A stretch of 35,948 nt of DNA from Gammaproteobacteria bacterium (GTDB taxonomy: Bacteria > Pseudomonadota > Gammaproteobacteria > Pseudomonadales > Azotimanducaceae), in assembly GCA_012961165.1 (NCBI GenBank), contig DTZW01000098.1:1-35948 (forward strand), read 5' to 3'. Below the pieces are notes generated by a model that ran no database searches, was not told the DNA's origin, and saw only the letters and a program-made list of their open reading frames with translations. Both the position numbers and the translations under genes were made by a program. Positions within the stretch are counted from its first letter, which is position 1. The number at the start of each line of letters is the position of its first letter. Shown in pieces: positions 1 through 9,579 of this stretch.

Positions 1-336
1 AAGCACCTTGGCTAATCGCCCATCACCAGGTCAGCCAATAACCACAAACAACAAAAAACTTGGTAGCGTTTAACCACAACTAGTCATACAGCTCCACTCT
101 TTCATAAAACAAGCAGGCAACCGATCTAATTCGATACTCAGACTTTCGCTCGAAAAGCCCCGTTATAATTCCTATCCTCACTTTTTCTGGGTTGAGGCAG
201 TTAAGTGTCAGTACCTTTTATTACTCTTGTTCAAATTGTCGTTGAGAAAGGACACACTACTTTTAAACGCATGCTTAGCCTGGACCCAACCCCACACTCC
301 TCGATAGCCGTGTCAAGCATCATATAGTAGTTTTTA

Positions 337-663
337 TTAACTGGGTTGTTGCGCATGCGATATACAAACTTTCTCGTCAACTATCGTCACTGGATAACTT
401 TTGATCGGAATTACGCAAGGGAAGGATGTCGCCTCGCCGGTTCTAATCGAGAATGTGCCTCCGTGGAAAGGGCACTCTATTTCGTCTTCTTCTTGGTAAC
501 CCTCAGATAACTTTGCGTTGCCGTGGGTGCAAGTATTGTCTGTCACAAAAAATTCGCCTTCAAACTCACACACCAACAGTTCGGGTAACCCGCTCAGGCT
601 GACTGCGAGAGGAGTGCCTTCTTCAACTTCGCTCGTAATGCATAGATTGATTAATTCAGTCAT
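337..663 (-). CDS. Rieske [2Fe-2S] ferredoxin component of a ring-hydroxylating dioxygenase
   Basis: 108 aa with the Rieske pair C-T-H (NTCTHGNAKLSEG) and C-P-F-H (ECPFHGGTFSIRTGEA), typical of small dioxygenase ferredoxins; lies downstream of the alpha/beta subunits. Confidence 0.9.
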   Translation of the reverse strand: MTELINLCITSEVEEGTPLAVSLSGLPELLVCEFEGEFFVTDNTCTHGNAKLSEGYQEEDEIECPFHGGTFSIRTGEATSFPCVIPIKSYPVTIVDEKVCISHAQQPS

Positions 664-700
664 TGAACCTTCTATCAGAAAATGATTACAGAATCGCGTT

Positions 701-840
701 TTACAAAAATCCCCGACCGGCCTTGAGACTACCAGCCAGTTTCATCGCCATCAGCATCATCTCGTGACTGGCGATGCCCTGACCAACGATGTCGAAAGCT
801 GTGCCGCGGGCGACGGATAGATGCAGGTAAGGCTTACCGA
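701..840 (-). pseudogene. C-terminal fragment of a PdxA/TphB-family dehydrogenase
   Basis: IGKPYLHLSVARGTAFDIVGQGIASHEMMLMAMKLAGSLKAGRGFL* aligns with the PdxA C-terminus ([38 protein letters not shown]). No N-terminal part on this strand. Confidence 0.7.
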
Positions 841-850
841 TCATCAATAA

Positions 851-1012
851 AATGAAATCCTTCCTGGAGTAAAACTGGCGCAAGCAGTGGGTATTCAGGT
901 TGTTGGGCCTATCGCGTCTGACACGATATTTCGTCAGTGTGTTGACGGAAAACATGATGCTGTTTTGACGATGTTTCATGCTCAGGGTCATATCGCGATC
1001 AAAACGTGGGGG
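851..1012 (+). pseudogene. Internal fragment of the same PdxA/TphB-family gene, in opposite orientation
   Basis: The plus-strand frame starting at 851 reads NEILPGVKLAQAVGIQVVGPIASDTIFRQCVDGKHDAVLTMFHAQGHIAIKTWG, aligning with PdxA [57 protein letters not shown]. No start codon, and the frame terminates shortly after the match. Not in the supplied ORF track. Confidence 0.7.
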
Positions 1013-1053
1013 TGCCTCTCAAATCGACAACGGTAGAACCGCCGTGTATCTCG

Positions 1054-1602
1054 TTAGAGATAAACATTCAGATTTTTACTAATGAGCATGTTCTGTTTAA
1101 GAATGATCCGTCGTTTTTTCAGTTTCAACGAGCCATTCATGCGTCGCCAGATATCTTTTCGAGTTCCAATTAGATTATCTTCATCTCGTTCATTACGGTT
1201 TCTATAGGCTAAAAAATTTGAATAGACCAAATACTCATCCGGATCAGTTGTGAGTTCAACTTCGACATTCGTTATTAAATGGCAATAACGCGTCGCTGGA
1301 TCCTCCGACCATGCAGTTCCAGTCTCCAATCTGGCAAGACGTTGTAGCAACTCCTCTTTGTTATCATTGTAGAAAGCCATTAGGCTTAAATCGTTTTGAT
1401 GATCGGTTTTGTCTCGTCGGTAACGCGTTTGCAAACCTGGCATAAAATAATGCACATCCTCAGTCATCATATTTATCCAGTCTTTATACCTTTCTTCATC
1501 CAGCATTCGAGCTTCCCTATAAAGGGTTTGTTCAAGTTCGCTTATAATTTCCAGGGGAGCGATGCTGGATCCTTGTTCGAGAATGTACGCTGTTTCAGTC
1601 AT
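1054..1602 (-). CDS. Aromatic-ring-hydroxylating dioxygenase beta (small) subunit
   Basis: Ends with the family-typical ...KKRRIILKQNMLISKNLNVYL; internal LYREARMLDEERYKDWINMMTEDVHYFMP. The likely start is the internal MTETAYILEQ (ATG at 1602), not the ORF-track start at 1662, which would overlap the alpha subunit gene. Confidence 0.9.
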   Translation of the reverse strand: MTETAYILEQGSSIAPLEIISELEQTLYREARMLDEERYKDWINMMTEDVHYFMPGLQTRYRRDKTDHQNDLSLMAFYNDNKEELLQRLARLETGTAWSEDPATRYCHLITNVEVELTTDPDEYLVYSNFLAYRNRNERDEDNLIGTRKDIWRRMNGSLKLKKRRIILKQNMLISKNLNVYL

Positions 1603-1618
1603 GATCTTTGATCTTCCG

Positions 1619-2986
1619 CTACGCCACTTTAATGTTATGAATGTCTCTTGTTTCCCGACCATCGAGCTTCTGGGCGTATCGATCAGGGATATCAGACCAC
1701 GATTGCGAATTCATCATGTCGCGCCATCGTTCATAGAACAATCGCTGGTTTGCGTCATTATATTGGCCAAGGTACATTGTCCCGGGCATATCAGGGTTAT
1801 CGATTTTCCGATTGATACCGCATCGATAGTGCAGTTTCTGATGCCTGGCAATGACACCTGCATTGACTTTGGTGCAATTTTCCCAGTTTTCACCATCATC
1901 CATTTCAAATGAACCACCGGGTCCAAAGGTACACATCACACCTTTGGTGATGTCATCTTTGATCTCAGCCGGCATGTTCTTATTAACAATGACCCAGGTA
2001 CGCAGTTCTAGTTGCGTCGGTCCCTTTGGAAGCCAGGTACGAATGGTGTGAATGCCAGGTAAAAAAGACATATTGGGGAAAACCGAAGACGAGGCTACGG
2101 AGCCAAATATTTTCGATCTAACCTCGCCCAAACGTTCAGCCATTTTCGGCCTGATGTCGTTATAGTATTCCATCACTCTGGGACGTCCCAACAATCCGAT
2201 GTCGCCCACGCCTTCCATGCCAAATTCCCATCCATGACCGTTGATGCTCGCATGATACGAATTATTCATATCGACTGGGGGAAAGGGCTCACCATTGTTC
2301 ATGGCGCGAGCACCGGAATCATGTGTCCAGCCCGCGTGATAGGCGTCACCAACAAAATTCTCAACGCCAAATTTCCAGTTGGCATCGATCACCGAGTTAA
2401 TACACCCGCCTATTAATTCAGTTCCGCCTTCTTCATTATCCAGCAACATATCGAGATACCAGCGGAAGTCGCCCAGATACTGATCGAGCGATGGGGCTTC
2501 CTCATCGAAGGTGGCAAATATAAGTCCCTTATAACTATCGATTTGAGCAACCTGTTTTAGACCACAGCTCTGTTTGTCAAGATCACCTTCATCGTAACAA
2601 TATTCCTCATGCACACCTTGCAACGCCCCTGCAGTATTGAATGACCAGCCATGATAATTACAAACAAAGCGACGAGCATTACCGGTATCTGCAAAACACA
2701 CGCGATTACCGCGGTGAGGGCATGAATTCAGGAATCCGTTAATTGAACCATCTTTCTGCCGCACAATAATGACATTGTCTTCACCCATATAGGTGGTAAG
2801 AAAATCACCTGAGTTAGGAATCTGTGACTCATGTGCGACGAACAACCAGCATCGAGCAAATATCTGATAAAGTTCCTGTTCGTAAATATCCTTTTCCCAG
2901 AATATCCGGCGATCAATCCAGCCCTCATTGAGATCCATATATTTAGAACAGTCGGCTCTTGGGCCTTTTACATATTGCAACGACAT
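1619..2986 (-). CDS. Aromatic-ring-hydroxylating dioxygenase alpha subunit (naphthalene/biphenyl dioxygenase-like)
   Basis: Rieske motif CPHRGNRVC...CNYHGWSF and mononuclear-iron motif ENFVGDAYHAGWTH; 455 aa. Confidence 0.93.
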   Translation of the reverse strand: MSLQYVKGPRADCSKYMDLNEGWIDRRIFWEKDIYEQELYQIFARCWLFVAHESQIPNSGDFLTTYMGEDNVIIVRQKDGSINGFLNSCPHRGNRVCFADTGNARRFVCNYHGWSFNTAGALQGVHEEYCYDEGDLDKQSCGLKQVAQIDSYKGLIFATFDEEAPSLDQYLGDFRWYLDMLLDNEEGGTELIGGCINSVIDANWKFGVENFVGDAYHAGWTHDSGARAMNNGEPFPPVDMNNSYHASINGHGWEFGMEGVGDIGLLGRPRVMEYYNDIRPKMAERLGEVRSKIFGSVASSSVFPNMSFLPGIHTIRTWLPKGPTQLELRTWVIVNKNMPAEIKDDITKGVMCTFGPGGSFEMDDGENWENCTKVNAGVIARHQKLHYRCGINRKIDNPDMPGTMYLGQYNDANQRLFYERWRDMMNSQSWSDIPDRYAQKLDGRETRDIHNIKVA

Positions 2987-3015
2987 CTTTAGCGTCTCCA
3001 GTTTTTTTCAGCGAC

Positions 3016-3816
3016 TTAGTCCAGATTAAAACCGATAATACCGAGACCGCCGTCAGTGTTGATAATAACGCCGGTCATGGATGCAGCATTTTCCGTGGAA
3101 GCCAACAATACGTACGGTCCGCAGCATCCTTCCGGTGTGGTAGCTATTTTTAGCGGTGTCAAATTCTCTATCATGCTGTCGAAATCAGGAATTTCATTTA
3201 ATTTTTGAGCTTTGGTTCCGGTGGCCTGAAGGCCGCCCAATTCTGTTTTCATCCCACCCGGCGCAACGCCGTTGACCCGAATTTCCGGCGCCAGTTCATT
3301 ACCAAGTTGTTTCACAAGGCCAACCAACGCATGTTTTGACGCCGTATAAATGGGTCCCCCACCAGACGGGTAAAAGGCGGCATTTGACAGGGTGAAAATG
3401 ATCGAGCCAGAAGTTTTGGTCAACTCTTCAATGCTTGCTTTTGCACCCAACAGACAACCCTTAACATTAACCGCAAACAATTCATCAAATGCGGCACTAA
3501 TGCTTTCCGGCGCTAATTCCTTGATCGATAGAAAATAGTCAAAAACACCAGCATTACCAATGAAAGTATCGATGCGACCGAAAGCAGCTACCGTTGCAGC
3601 GACAGCTTTCTGATTGTCCTCCATACTTCTCACGTCGCCTTGGGTCACCACGACTTTATCGCCAAAATCTTCTGTCAGTTTTTGCGCTTTTTCGGCATCA
3701 AATTCCAGGACGCCGATACCTTTAGCGCCTTCATCCAGAAATCGCACCAATATTGCACGACCCAGGCCTGAACCCGCGCCCGTTATCAACGCCACCTGCC
3801 CATTTAACCAGCCCAT
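3016..3816 (-). CDS. SDR-family cis-dihydrodiol dehydrogenase (BphB/NahB-like)
   Basis: TGAGSGLGRA cofactor motif, NAGVFDY, YTASKHALVGL catalytic Tyr/Lys, VNGVAPGGMKTEL; immediately upstream of the dioxygenase alpha subunit. Confidence 0.87.
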   Translation of the reverse strand: MGWLNGQVALITGAGSGLGRAILVRFLDEGAKGIGVLEFDAEKAQKLTEDFGDKVVVTQGDVRSMEDNQKAVAATVAAFGRIDTFIGNAGVFDYFLSIKELAPESISAAFDELFAVNVKGCLLGAKASIEELTKTSGSIIFTLSNAAFYPSGGGPIYTASKHALVGLVKQLGNELAPEIRVNGVAPGGMKTELGGLQATGTKAQKLNEIPDFDSMIENLTPLKIATTPEGCCGPYVLLASTENAASMTGVIINTDGGLGIIGFNLD

Positions 3817-4278
3817 TTTCTACCTTTAGTTGCAGAGTGAAATTTGTTGGGTCCCCCGGAATACAGAAACTGTCTGGCGTTTAGCGCATCGCCCAGTGAT
3901 TAAGCTATTGTTGCGCGATTCACGAAGTCAGACGCATTGACTCGTATCCGTTTCCAGGACAATCCATTGAATACCCACCAAACGCCGCAATTTCCATGCC
4001 AAACTAGAATGCGCGCAACTGCCAGCCTTTGGGACGATTTTTCTGTTGTTCCAGTTAGCCATATCGCAAATATCTCGATAACTCTTGTCAATTGACTGAT
4101 GGAAATCCCAGGTACTCTGGACATAAAGTAATGGGCTGCGGCGATTGTATTCAGAAGCGCTGATGCCTGAACAAAATAAATAGGTTCTCTCATTGTCGAA
4201 GCCATATCTACAGGTAAACTACATGCAGCAGGCCCAGCACCATACTAACCGACACGTGCCATACAAAAGGGTAACGAA

Positions 4279-4773
4279 ATGAGCCAATTACTCGATGATT
4301 TTCTTGTCAAGCTAAAGCAGGCCAAGGATTTCCCGCCGGTCATGGATAAACCGTTAGTTTCCAAAGCGAACAACCTCGAATGGCTCGGTCCTGAGATAAC
4401 CGGTAACCCATCCAAGCTGGCTTTGTTTCTGGAATCTCCCGCTAAGACTTTCGAGCTGTTTCTGCAGGAAATGCCAGCTGGAACCTCTTCCGATATGCAA
4501 AGGCATCACCATGAAAGTATCCATTTCGTAATAGAGGGCGATGGCTATTCGATCATCGAAGGTGAACGAGTAGAGTGGACCAGCAATGACTGTGTCTATA
4601 CACCACCCTGGACATGGCATCGACATTACAATGATTCTGCCAAGACAGTACGAATGCTGGGAATCGAAAACAGCCGTTTACTGGATGCTGTTGGCCCCGT
4701 AAATCGTCGTGAAAGTGTGGGGATGAAAAGCTGGCAAGAACTTCAAGACATGATCAATAACGGCGAGCTATGA
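4279..4773 (+). CDS. Cupin-domain protein
   Basis: 164 aa; MQRHHHESIHFVIEGDGYSIIEGERVEW...YTPPWTWHRHYN matches the two conserved cupin motifs. The only intact plus-strand gene left of the regulator. Confidence 0.8.
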   Translation: MSQLLDDFLVKLKQAKDFPPVMDKPLVSKANNLEWLGPEITGNPSKLALFLESPAKTFELFLQEMPAGTSSDMQRHHHESIHFVIEGDGYSIIEGERVEWTSNDCVYTPPWTWHRHYNDSAKTVRMLGIENSRLLDAVGPVNRRESVGMKSWQELQDMINNGEL

Positions 4774-4823
4774 ATACACAGCGCGAGACAATCGTTAGGA
4801 CATTTTAAGCAGCGTCCCTGACG

Positions 4824-7800
4824 TTACTTGAACAAACGCTCTGCAAGTTCACTTTCCCTTTTTTTAGCACGATCAATATTAAGCATTTTGACGTGTCCAA
4901 AACCTTTGATTGTCCTGGGAAGCTCAGCGAGTTCAATCGCGAGCTCAAGGTTGTCCCCAGAAAGCATGTCGCATACCTGAATCATCAGTTCTTCATATTC
5001 TTCAATGAGCGCTCGTTCTCTCTGACGCTCTTGCGTATAACCCATTATGTCGAACCTGGTACCACGTAATATTTTTAATTTTGCCAGTAGCGGATACAGC
5101 ATAAATACCCAGCCACCAAATTCTTTCTTCACCAGGTTGCCAGTATTCTTATCTGACGTTGATATTATTGGGGGTGCCAAATGTGCTTTTAGTTTGTAAT
5201 CACCAGAGAACTGCGCTTCCAGTTTTTTCTTAAACTCGGGGCTACTGTACAGTCGAGCCACCTCATATTCATCTTTATAAGCCATGAGTTTTGCAAAGGA
5301 ATCTGCCACAGACCGGGTCAACTCAAGGTCCGTATTGGCAATACGCTGCTCTGCCATCCGGACCTGGTTTACCAGCGCCAGATATCGATCAGCATAGCCC
5401 ACGCTTTGATAATCAGTAAGTAAAGTTGTCCGGTGTTCGATTAACTCTTCAAGAGTATAGTCGCTCGCCTTTTTATCATTAAGTACAGCGCCTTTGGTCC
5501 ATTCAATGATTTTCGCCCGGTCCTCTGCCCATAGCCTTCCCAAGTTAAATGCTTTGATGTTGAAATCTACTGCAACACCGTTAAGTTTGATGGCCTCAAG
5601 AATCGAAGATTCTTCCAGAGGCAGCAGCCCCTTTTGCGCAGCAAAACCCACCACAAAGAGGTTAGTGGCAATAGTATCGCCACATAGGGCCAGTGCCAAT
5701 TCAGTCGCGTTAACAAAATGCGAGGAATCACTGCCAAGCAGTGAAGTGATCCGGGCAATGTACGGCTCAGACGAAAAATCAATGTCGGCATCGGTCTGGA
5801 AACCCGCTGTAGGTTTGATATGCGTGTTACCCACGAATGTGGTGCGATCCTTTGCCAATGTTTGCGTCGCTTCCTTAGCCATCGAGCCAACCAAATCAAA
5901 CCCCATCACCAGGTCAGCTGCTCCAACATCAATACGTTGTGTATTAATGCGTTTACCAGCATCCGCAATACGTAAATGGCTGTATACCGCCCCACCTTTC
6001 TGAGCGAGGCCAGTCATATCATAAATAGAGCAGGTTTTACCCTCGAGATGAGCCGCCATACCTAACAATGCGCCGACTGTAATCACACCGGTGCCACCGA
6101 CACCGGCAATCATAATGTTGTAGCTCTCAGTTTTAATTGTTGCAGGTTTGACTGCTTGCAGTTGCTCTATATATGATTCATCAGTGGCATTGCCCGTTTC
6201 CTTTTTCAGGCTTCCGCCCTGTACGCTTACGAAAGACGGGCAGAAGCCTTTGACGCAACTGAAATCCATATTGCAACTCGACTGGTCTATTACCCGTTTG
6301 ATTCCCAGCGGGGTTTCTTTAGGTTCAATACTGATACAGTTGGATTGTACGGAACAATCACCGCACCCTTCACAAACTGCATCATTAATAAACATTCTCT
6401 TAGCAGGGTCTGCAAGTAGCCCGCGGTTGCGGCGACGGCGTTTTTCTGTCGCACAGGTCTGCTCGTAAATCAAAACACTGCAACCTTCTGTTTCCCTCAG
6501 TTCCCTCTGGACAACATCCAATTGATCCCGATGATAGATACGGACATCAGAATGTACATTGTCGGCGCCACTGATATAGGCCTCGGGCGTATCCGTCACG
6601 ATGACACAACGACTAACCCCCTCGTACAATACTTGTTGAGTGATGGTGCCGACAGAGATGGGGCCATCTATTGGTTGCCCCCCTGTCATGGCAACTGCGT
6701 CGTTATATAGAAGCTTGTAGGTGATATTTACACCGGCAGCGACTGAAGCTCGAATGGCTAACAACCCGGAATGAAAATAAGTGCCATCACCCAGATTCTG
6801 AAACACATGGTTCGTACCGACAAACGGGGAAATCCCTGCCCAGGTAACACCCTCGGCACCCATATGGGTGAAGCTCAACATATCGGAACGATTAAAAAAA
6901 GCTATTCCATGACAGCCGATGCCACCACCCGCAACGCTACCTTCGGGAAGATTCGTCGAAGTATTGTGGGGACATCCTGAACAGAAAAATGGTGTTCTGT
7001 TCAGGGGGGAATCCGAACCGGATTTTACCAGTAAAAGGTTATTGGTTAACTTGTCTACTCTCTGCTTGAGCCTTTCATCCATGACCCCCAATCGGTCTAG
7101 CTGCCCAGCGATGGCCAGTGCAACCTGCGTCGGGTCGAGCAGTGTCTCCGAAGGTAAAAGTACACCACCAGCCTCATCGCGCTTGCCAATAATTTTGGGA
7201 CGAGAACTTAAATCATACAACACGCTTGCAGCCTGGAGTTCCAGGAATGGTTTTTTTTCTTCGATAAAAAAGAGTAGTTCAAGATCACCAGCGAATGCCC
7301 GAATCCCTTCAGGCTCGAGCGGCCAGATACAGCCAACTTTGTAAACAGCAATACCGAGCTCTTTGGCACGGACTTCATCGACAGCCAATAACTGCAACGC
7401 TTCCATCGTGTCCTGGTAGGATTTACCGGCGGTAACCAACCCCATGATGCATTCATCAACGGCGTACACTGCCCTATCGATATTGTTCGCTCTAACAAAT
7501 TGATGCACCAGTGGCAGTCTGACCCGGTTCACAATCATTTCGTCTGCCTGGGGATTGTAATGACCCGGTTTATAATGGATATCCGCAGCACTGTCGGTTT
7601 CGGGTATCTGGATACTGAAAGTTTCGACGTCAATGTCTATGGTCGCAGTCTGTTCAAGGGTTTCATTTACCGTTTTAAATCCGATCCACAGACCCGAAAA
7701 ACGTGAAAGGCTCCAGCCAAGCAGACCAAAAGTTATGAATTCCTCCACATTGGCTGGATAAAGTACGGGAATAGAATTGGCAGCCAGAGCCTGTTCACTC

Positions 7801-8276
7801 TGGTGTGCGATAGTAGACGACTTTCCTGGGTGATCGTCTCCAAATACAACGAGCACACCACCATTAGGATGTGTTCCAGAATAATTGCCATGTTTAAGCG
7901 CATCTCCCGAGCGATCGACGCCAGGTCCTTTTCCATACCAGAGACCAAATACGCCATCGACATTGGTATCAGTAAATTGTGCCAGCTGTTGCGTACCCCA
8001 GACACTCGTGGCGGCAAGGTCCTCATTTACGCCTGGATTGAAATGTATGTTGTGAGCTGCAAGAGCTGTTTTTTCACGCCATAGCGTCGAATCATAATTG
8101 CCGAGCGGTGAGCCACGATAACCGGAAATAAATCCAGCCGTATTTAGCCCTCCTTTCCTGTCAAGCTCCTGCTGGAGCATCGGAAGTCGAACCAGGGCCT
8201 GTGTGCCATTGATGAATATTCGACCCCGGGTGACCGTATATTTGTCATCGAGACCGATTCTATTCTGCATTGTCAT
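4824..8276 (-). CDS. Fused indolepyruvate ferredoxin oxidoreductase (IorA-IorB type)
   Basis: 1150 aa; Fe-S motif CEGCGDCSVQSNC, TPP-region GGGIGCHGIAF, IorB-like GVGGTGVITVGALLGMAAHLEGK, and long C-terminal extension as in proteobacterial fused enzymes. Confidence 0.9.
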   Translation of the reverse strand: MTMQNRIGLDDKYTVTRGRIFINGTQALVRLPMLQQELDRKGGLNTAGFISGYRGSPLGNYDSTLWREKTALAAHNIHFNPGVNEDLAATSVWGTQQLAQFTDTNVDGVFGLWYGKGPGVDRSGDALKHGNYSGTHPNGGVLVVFGDDHPGKSSTIAHQSEQALAANSIPVLYPANVEEFITFGLLGWSLSRFSGLWIGFKTVNETLEQTATIDIDVETFSIQIPETDSAADIHYKPGHYNPQADEMIVNRVRLPLVHQFVRANNIDRAVYAVDECIMGLVTAGKSYQDTMEALQLLAVDEVRAKELGIAVYKVGCIWPLEPEGIRAFAGDLELLFFIEEKKPFLELQAASVLYDLSSRPKIIGKRDEAGGVLLPSETLLDPTQVALAIAGQLDRLGVMDERLKQRVDKLTNNLLLVKSGSDSPLNRTPFFCSGCPHNTSTNLPEGSVAGGGIGCHGIAFFNRSDMLSFTHMGAEGVTWAGISPFVGTNHVFQNLGDGTYFHSGLLAIRASVAAGVNITYKLLYNDAVAMTGGQPIDGPISVGTITQQVLYEGVSRCVIVTDTPEAYISGADNVHSDVRIYHRDQLDVVQRELRETEGCSVLIYEQTCATEKRRRRNRGLLADPAKRMFINDAVCEGCGDCSVQSNCISIEPKETPLGIKRVIDQSSCNMDFSCVKGFCPSFVSVQGGSLKKETGNATDESYIEQLQAVKPATIKTESYNIMIAGVGGTGVITVGALLGMAAHLEGKTCSIYDMTGLAQKGGAVYSHLRIADAGKRINTQRIDVGAADLVMGFDLVGSMAKEATQTLAKDRTTFVGNTHIKPTAGFQTDADIDFSSEPYIARITSLLGSDSSHFVNATELALALCGDTIATNLFVVGFAAQKGLLPLEESSILEAIKLNGVAVDFNIKAFNLGRLWAEDRAKIIEWTKGAVLNDKKASDYTLEELIEHRTTLLTDYQSVGYADRYLALVNQVRMAEQRIANTDLELTRSVADSFAKLMAYKDEYEVARLYSSPEFKKKLEAQFSGDYKLKAHLAPPIISTSDKNTGNLVKKEFGGWVFMLYPLLAKLKILRGTRFDIMGYTQERQRERALIEEYEELMIQVCDMLSGDNLELAIELAELPRTIKGFGHVKMLNIDRAKKRESELAERLFK

Positions 8277-8388
8277 CTTTTATCTCCGCCCTTTCGCCTC
8301 ACTCATCGAATAGGCATTTCATTATTGTTGCGAAACATTAAGTTGGGTTTCGGCATGCAATAACGATATCCCAGCAGATTTAACGTAT

Positions 8389-9579
8389 TTATCGCCTGCC
8401 AGGTTCGATGCCCAGCATCGTCATCCCCTCCACCTCTGAACAGCCATCGAGATCAACTGCGGCATGATGCGTAGCCATGATTACGTCTCGATAATACTGC
8501 TGCATTGGCGAGCCATCATAAGTTGCGTGCGCGCCTGCAGCCGCATACAAACGTTCTACTGCCCGCCGACAAAGCTCGGCAGCGTAACTTGCCTGCCAGC
8601 GCATCTGGCTATGAGCTTGCGCATCGACGGGTTCTTTTGCGATAGCAATCGCATCAAACAAATCACAATTCCTGCCAATCAGTAGTTCAGCTGAGGTGAT
8701 TTCTGCTGACGATTCCGCAAGGCGTCGTTGCATTGTGCCCCTGCGTGCTTTTGCACCACTGCCCTGGCCGGAATAAATATCGGAACGTACGCGCGTTTTA
8801 TCGACAAACATGTTCCGCATTTCCCTTGCCATTCCGAGCACGCACCCGGCAAGCTGTGTGCCAAGACTACACAGGACTGGCACCATGTAGTTGCCACTTT
8901 CATCATGATCGAGGGCATGGGGGCTAAGGCCATCGAATAGTTTGCCGGTAGGTTCGGCCCGGTGCGCAGGCACAAACACCTCGTCGAGCACAACGTCCTT
9001 GGAACCAGAACCGCGCATGCCAAGCGTATACCAGGTGTCATCGACCTCAACTTCGTCCCGGAGAACCATCGCATGCAGGCTTGCCGGTCCACCATCGCTC
9101 TCCTCAGCGCGAGAAGCACCGATCAACAACCATGGCGAGTGATCTACACCCGAGCAAAATTGCCAGCGACCACTTAATAACCATCCTCCCTCGGTTTTTT
9201 TAAACTGACCCTGTGGCGCCAGTGTCCCCGCTACCAGCACCTCTGGATCAGAACCAAATATTTCCGTCCGGCATTTATCTGAAAAACTCCCCAGAATCCA
9301 ATTATGAGCACCACCAACCATTAACACCCAACCGGATGCAGGGCAGACTCGGGCCGCCTCCGAGCAGGCATATATCTGAGCCCGCAAGGAAGCTCCATAA
9401 CCGCCGTGGCGAACCGGCGTGATCAGCCGGGTCAAGCCTGCCTCTCTCAGGGCGGCAATAGATTCGGGCGCAACCGATCGAGCCGTTTCCGTTTGTTCTC
9501 TACGTTCAGCCAGAACAGGTAAAACCTTCAGGATTGCTTCCTTATGTGAAATGGTTTCCTGTGTCTCCAAAGCATTCAT
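8389..9579 (-). CDS. Acyl-CoA-dehydrogenase-fold flavin-dependent monooxygenase/hydroxylase (HsaA / IndA-IifC-like)
   Basis: 396 aa; GGYGASLRAQ, CPASGWVLMVGGAHNW, WQFCSGVDHSPWLLIGA, GMRGSGSKDVVLDEVFVPAHR, AGAHATYDGSPMQQYYRD are typical of group D flavin monooxygenases. Confidence 0.75.
   Translation of the reverse strand: MNALETQETISHKEAILKVLPVLAERREQTETARSVAPESIAALREAGLTRLITPVRHGGYGASLRAQIYACSEAARVCPASGWVLMVGGAHNWILGSFSDKCRTEIFGSDPEVLVAGTLAPQGQFKKTEGGWLLSGRWQFCSGVDHSPWLLIGASRAEESDGGPASLHAMVLRDEVEVDDTWYTLGMRGSGSKDVVLDEVFVPAHRAEPTGKLFDGLSPHALDHDESGNYMVPVLCSLGTQLAGCVLGMAREMRNMFVDKTRVRSDIYSGQGSGAKARRGTMQRRLAESSAEITSAELLIGRNCDLFDAIAIAKEPVDAQAHSQMRWQASYAAELCRRAVERLYAAAGAHATYDGSPMQQYYRDVIMATHHAAVDLDGCSEVEGMTMLGIEPGRR

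Noticed and set aside
269-278. GCATGCTTAG near the left end with its reverse complement near 35920 as terminal inverted repeats of an element spanning the window
   Set aside because: Only 10 bp with no extension on either side; expected by chance between flanks of this size.
3900-4205. 101-aa minus-strand ORF
   Set aside because: No recognisable domain, no clear ribosome-binding site, odd composition; likely non-coding intergenic sequence.
5494-6003. 169-aa plus-strand ORF antisense to the IOR gene, and many similar antisense ORFs (e.g. 32532-33077, 14797-15231)
   Set aside because: Opposite strand to strongly supported genes, low-complexity Ser/Pro/Arg-rich translations without family motifs.
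8350-8375. Minus-strand TGGGATATCGTTATTGCA upstream of the IOR gene as a sigma54 promoter
   Set aside because: GG to GC spacing is 11-12, not 10; spacing is critical for sigma54.
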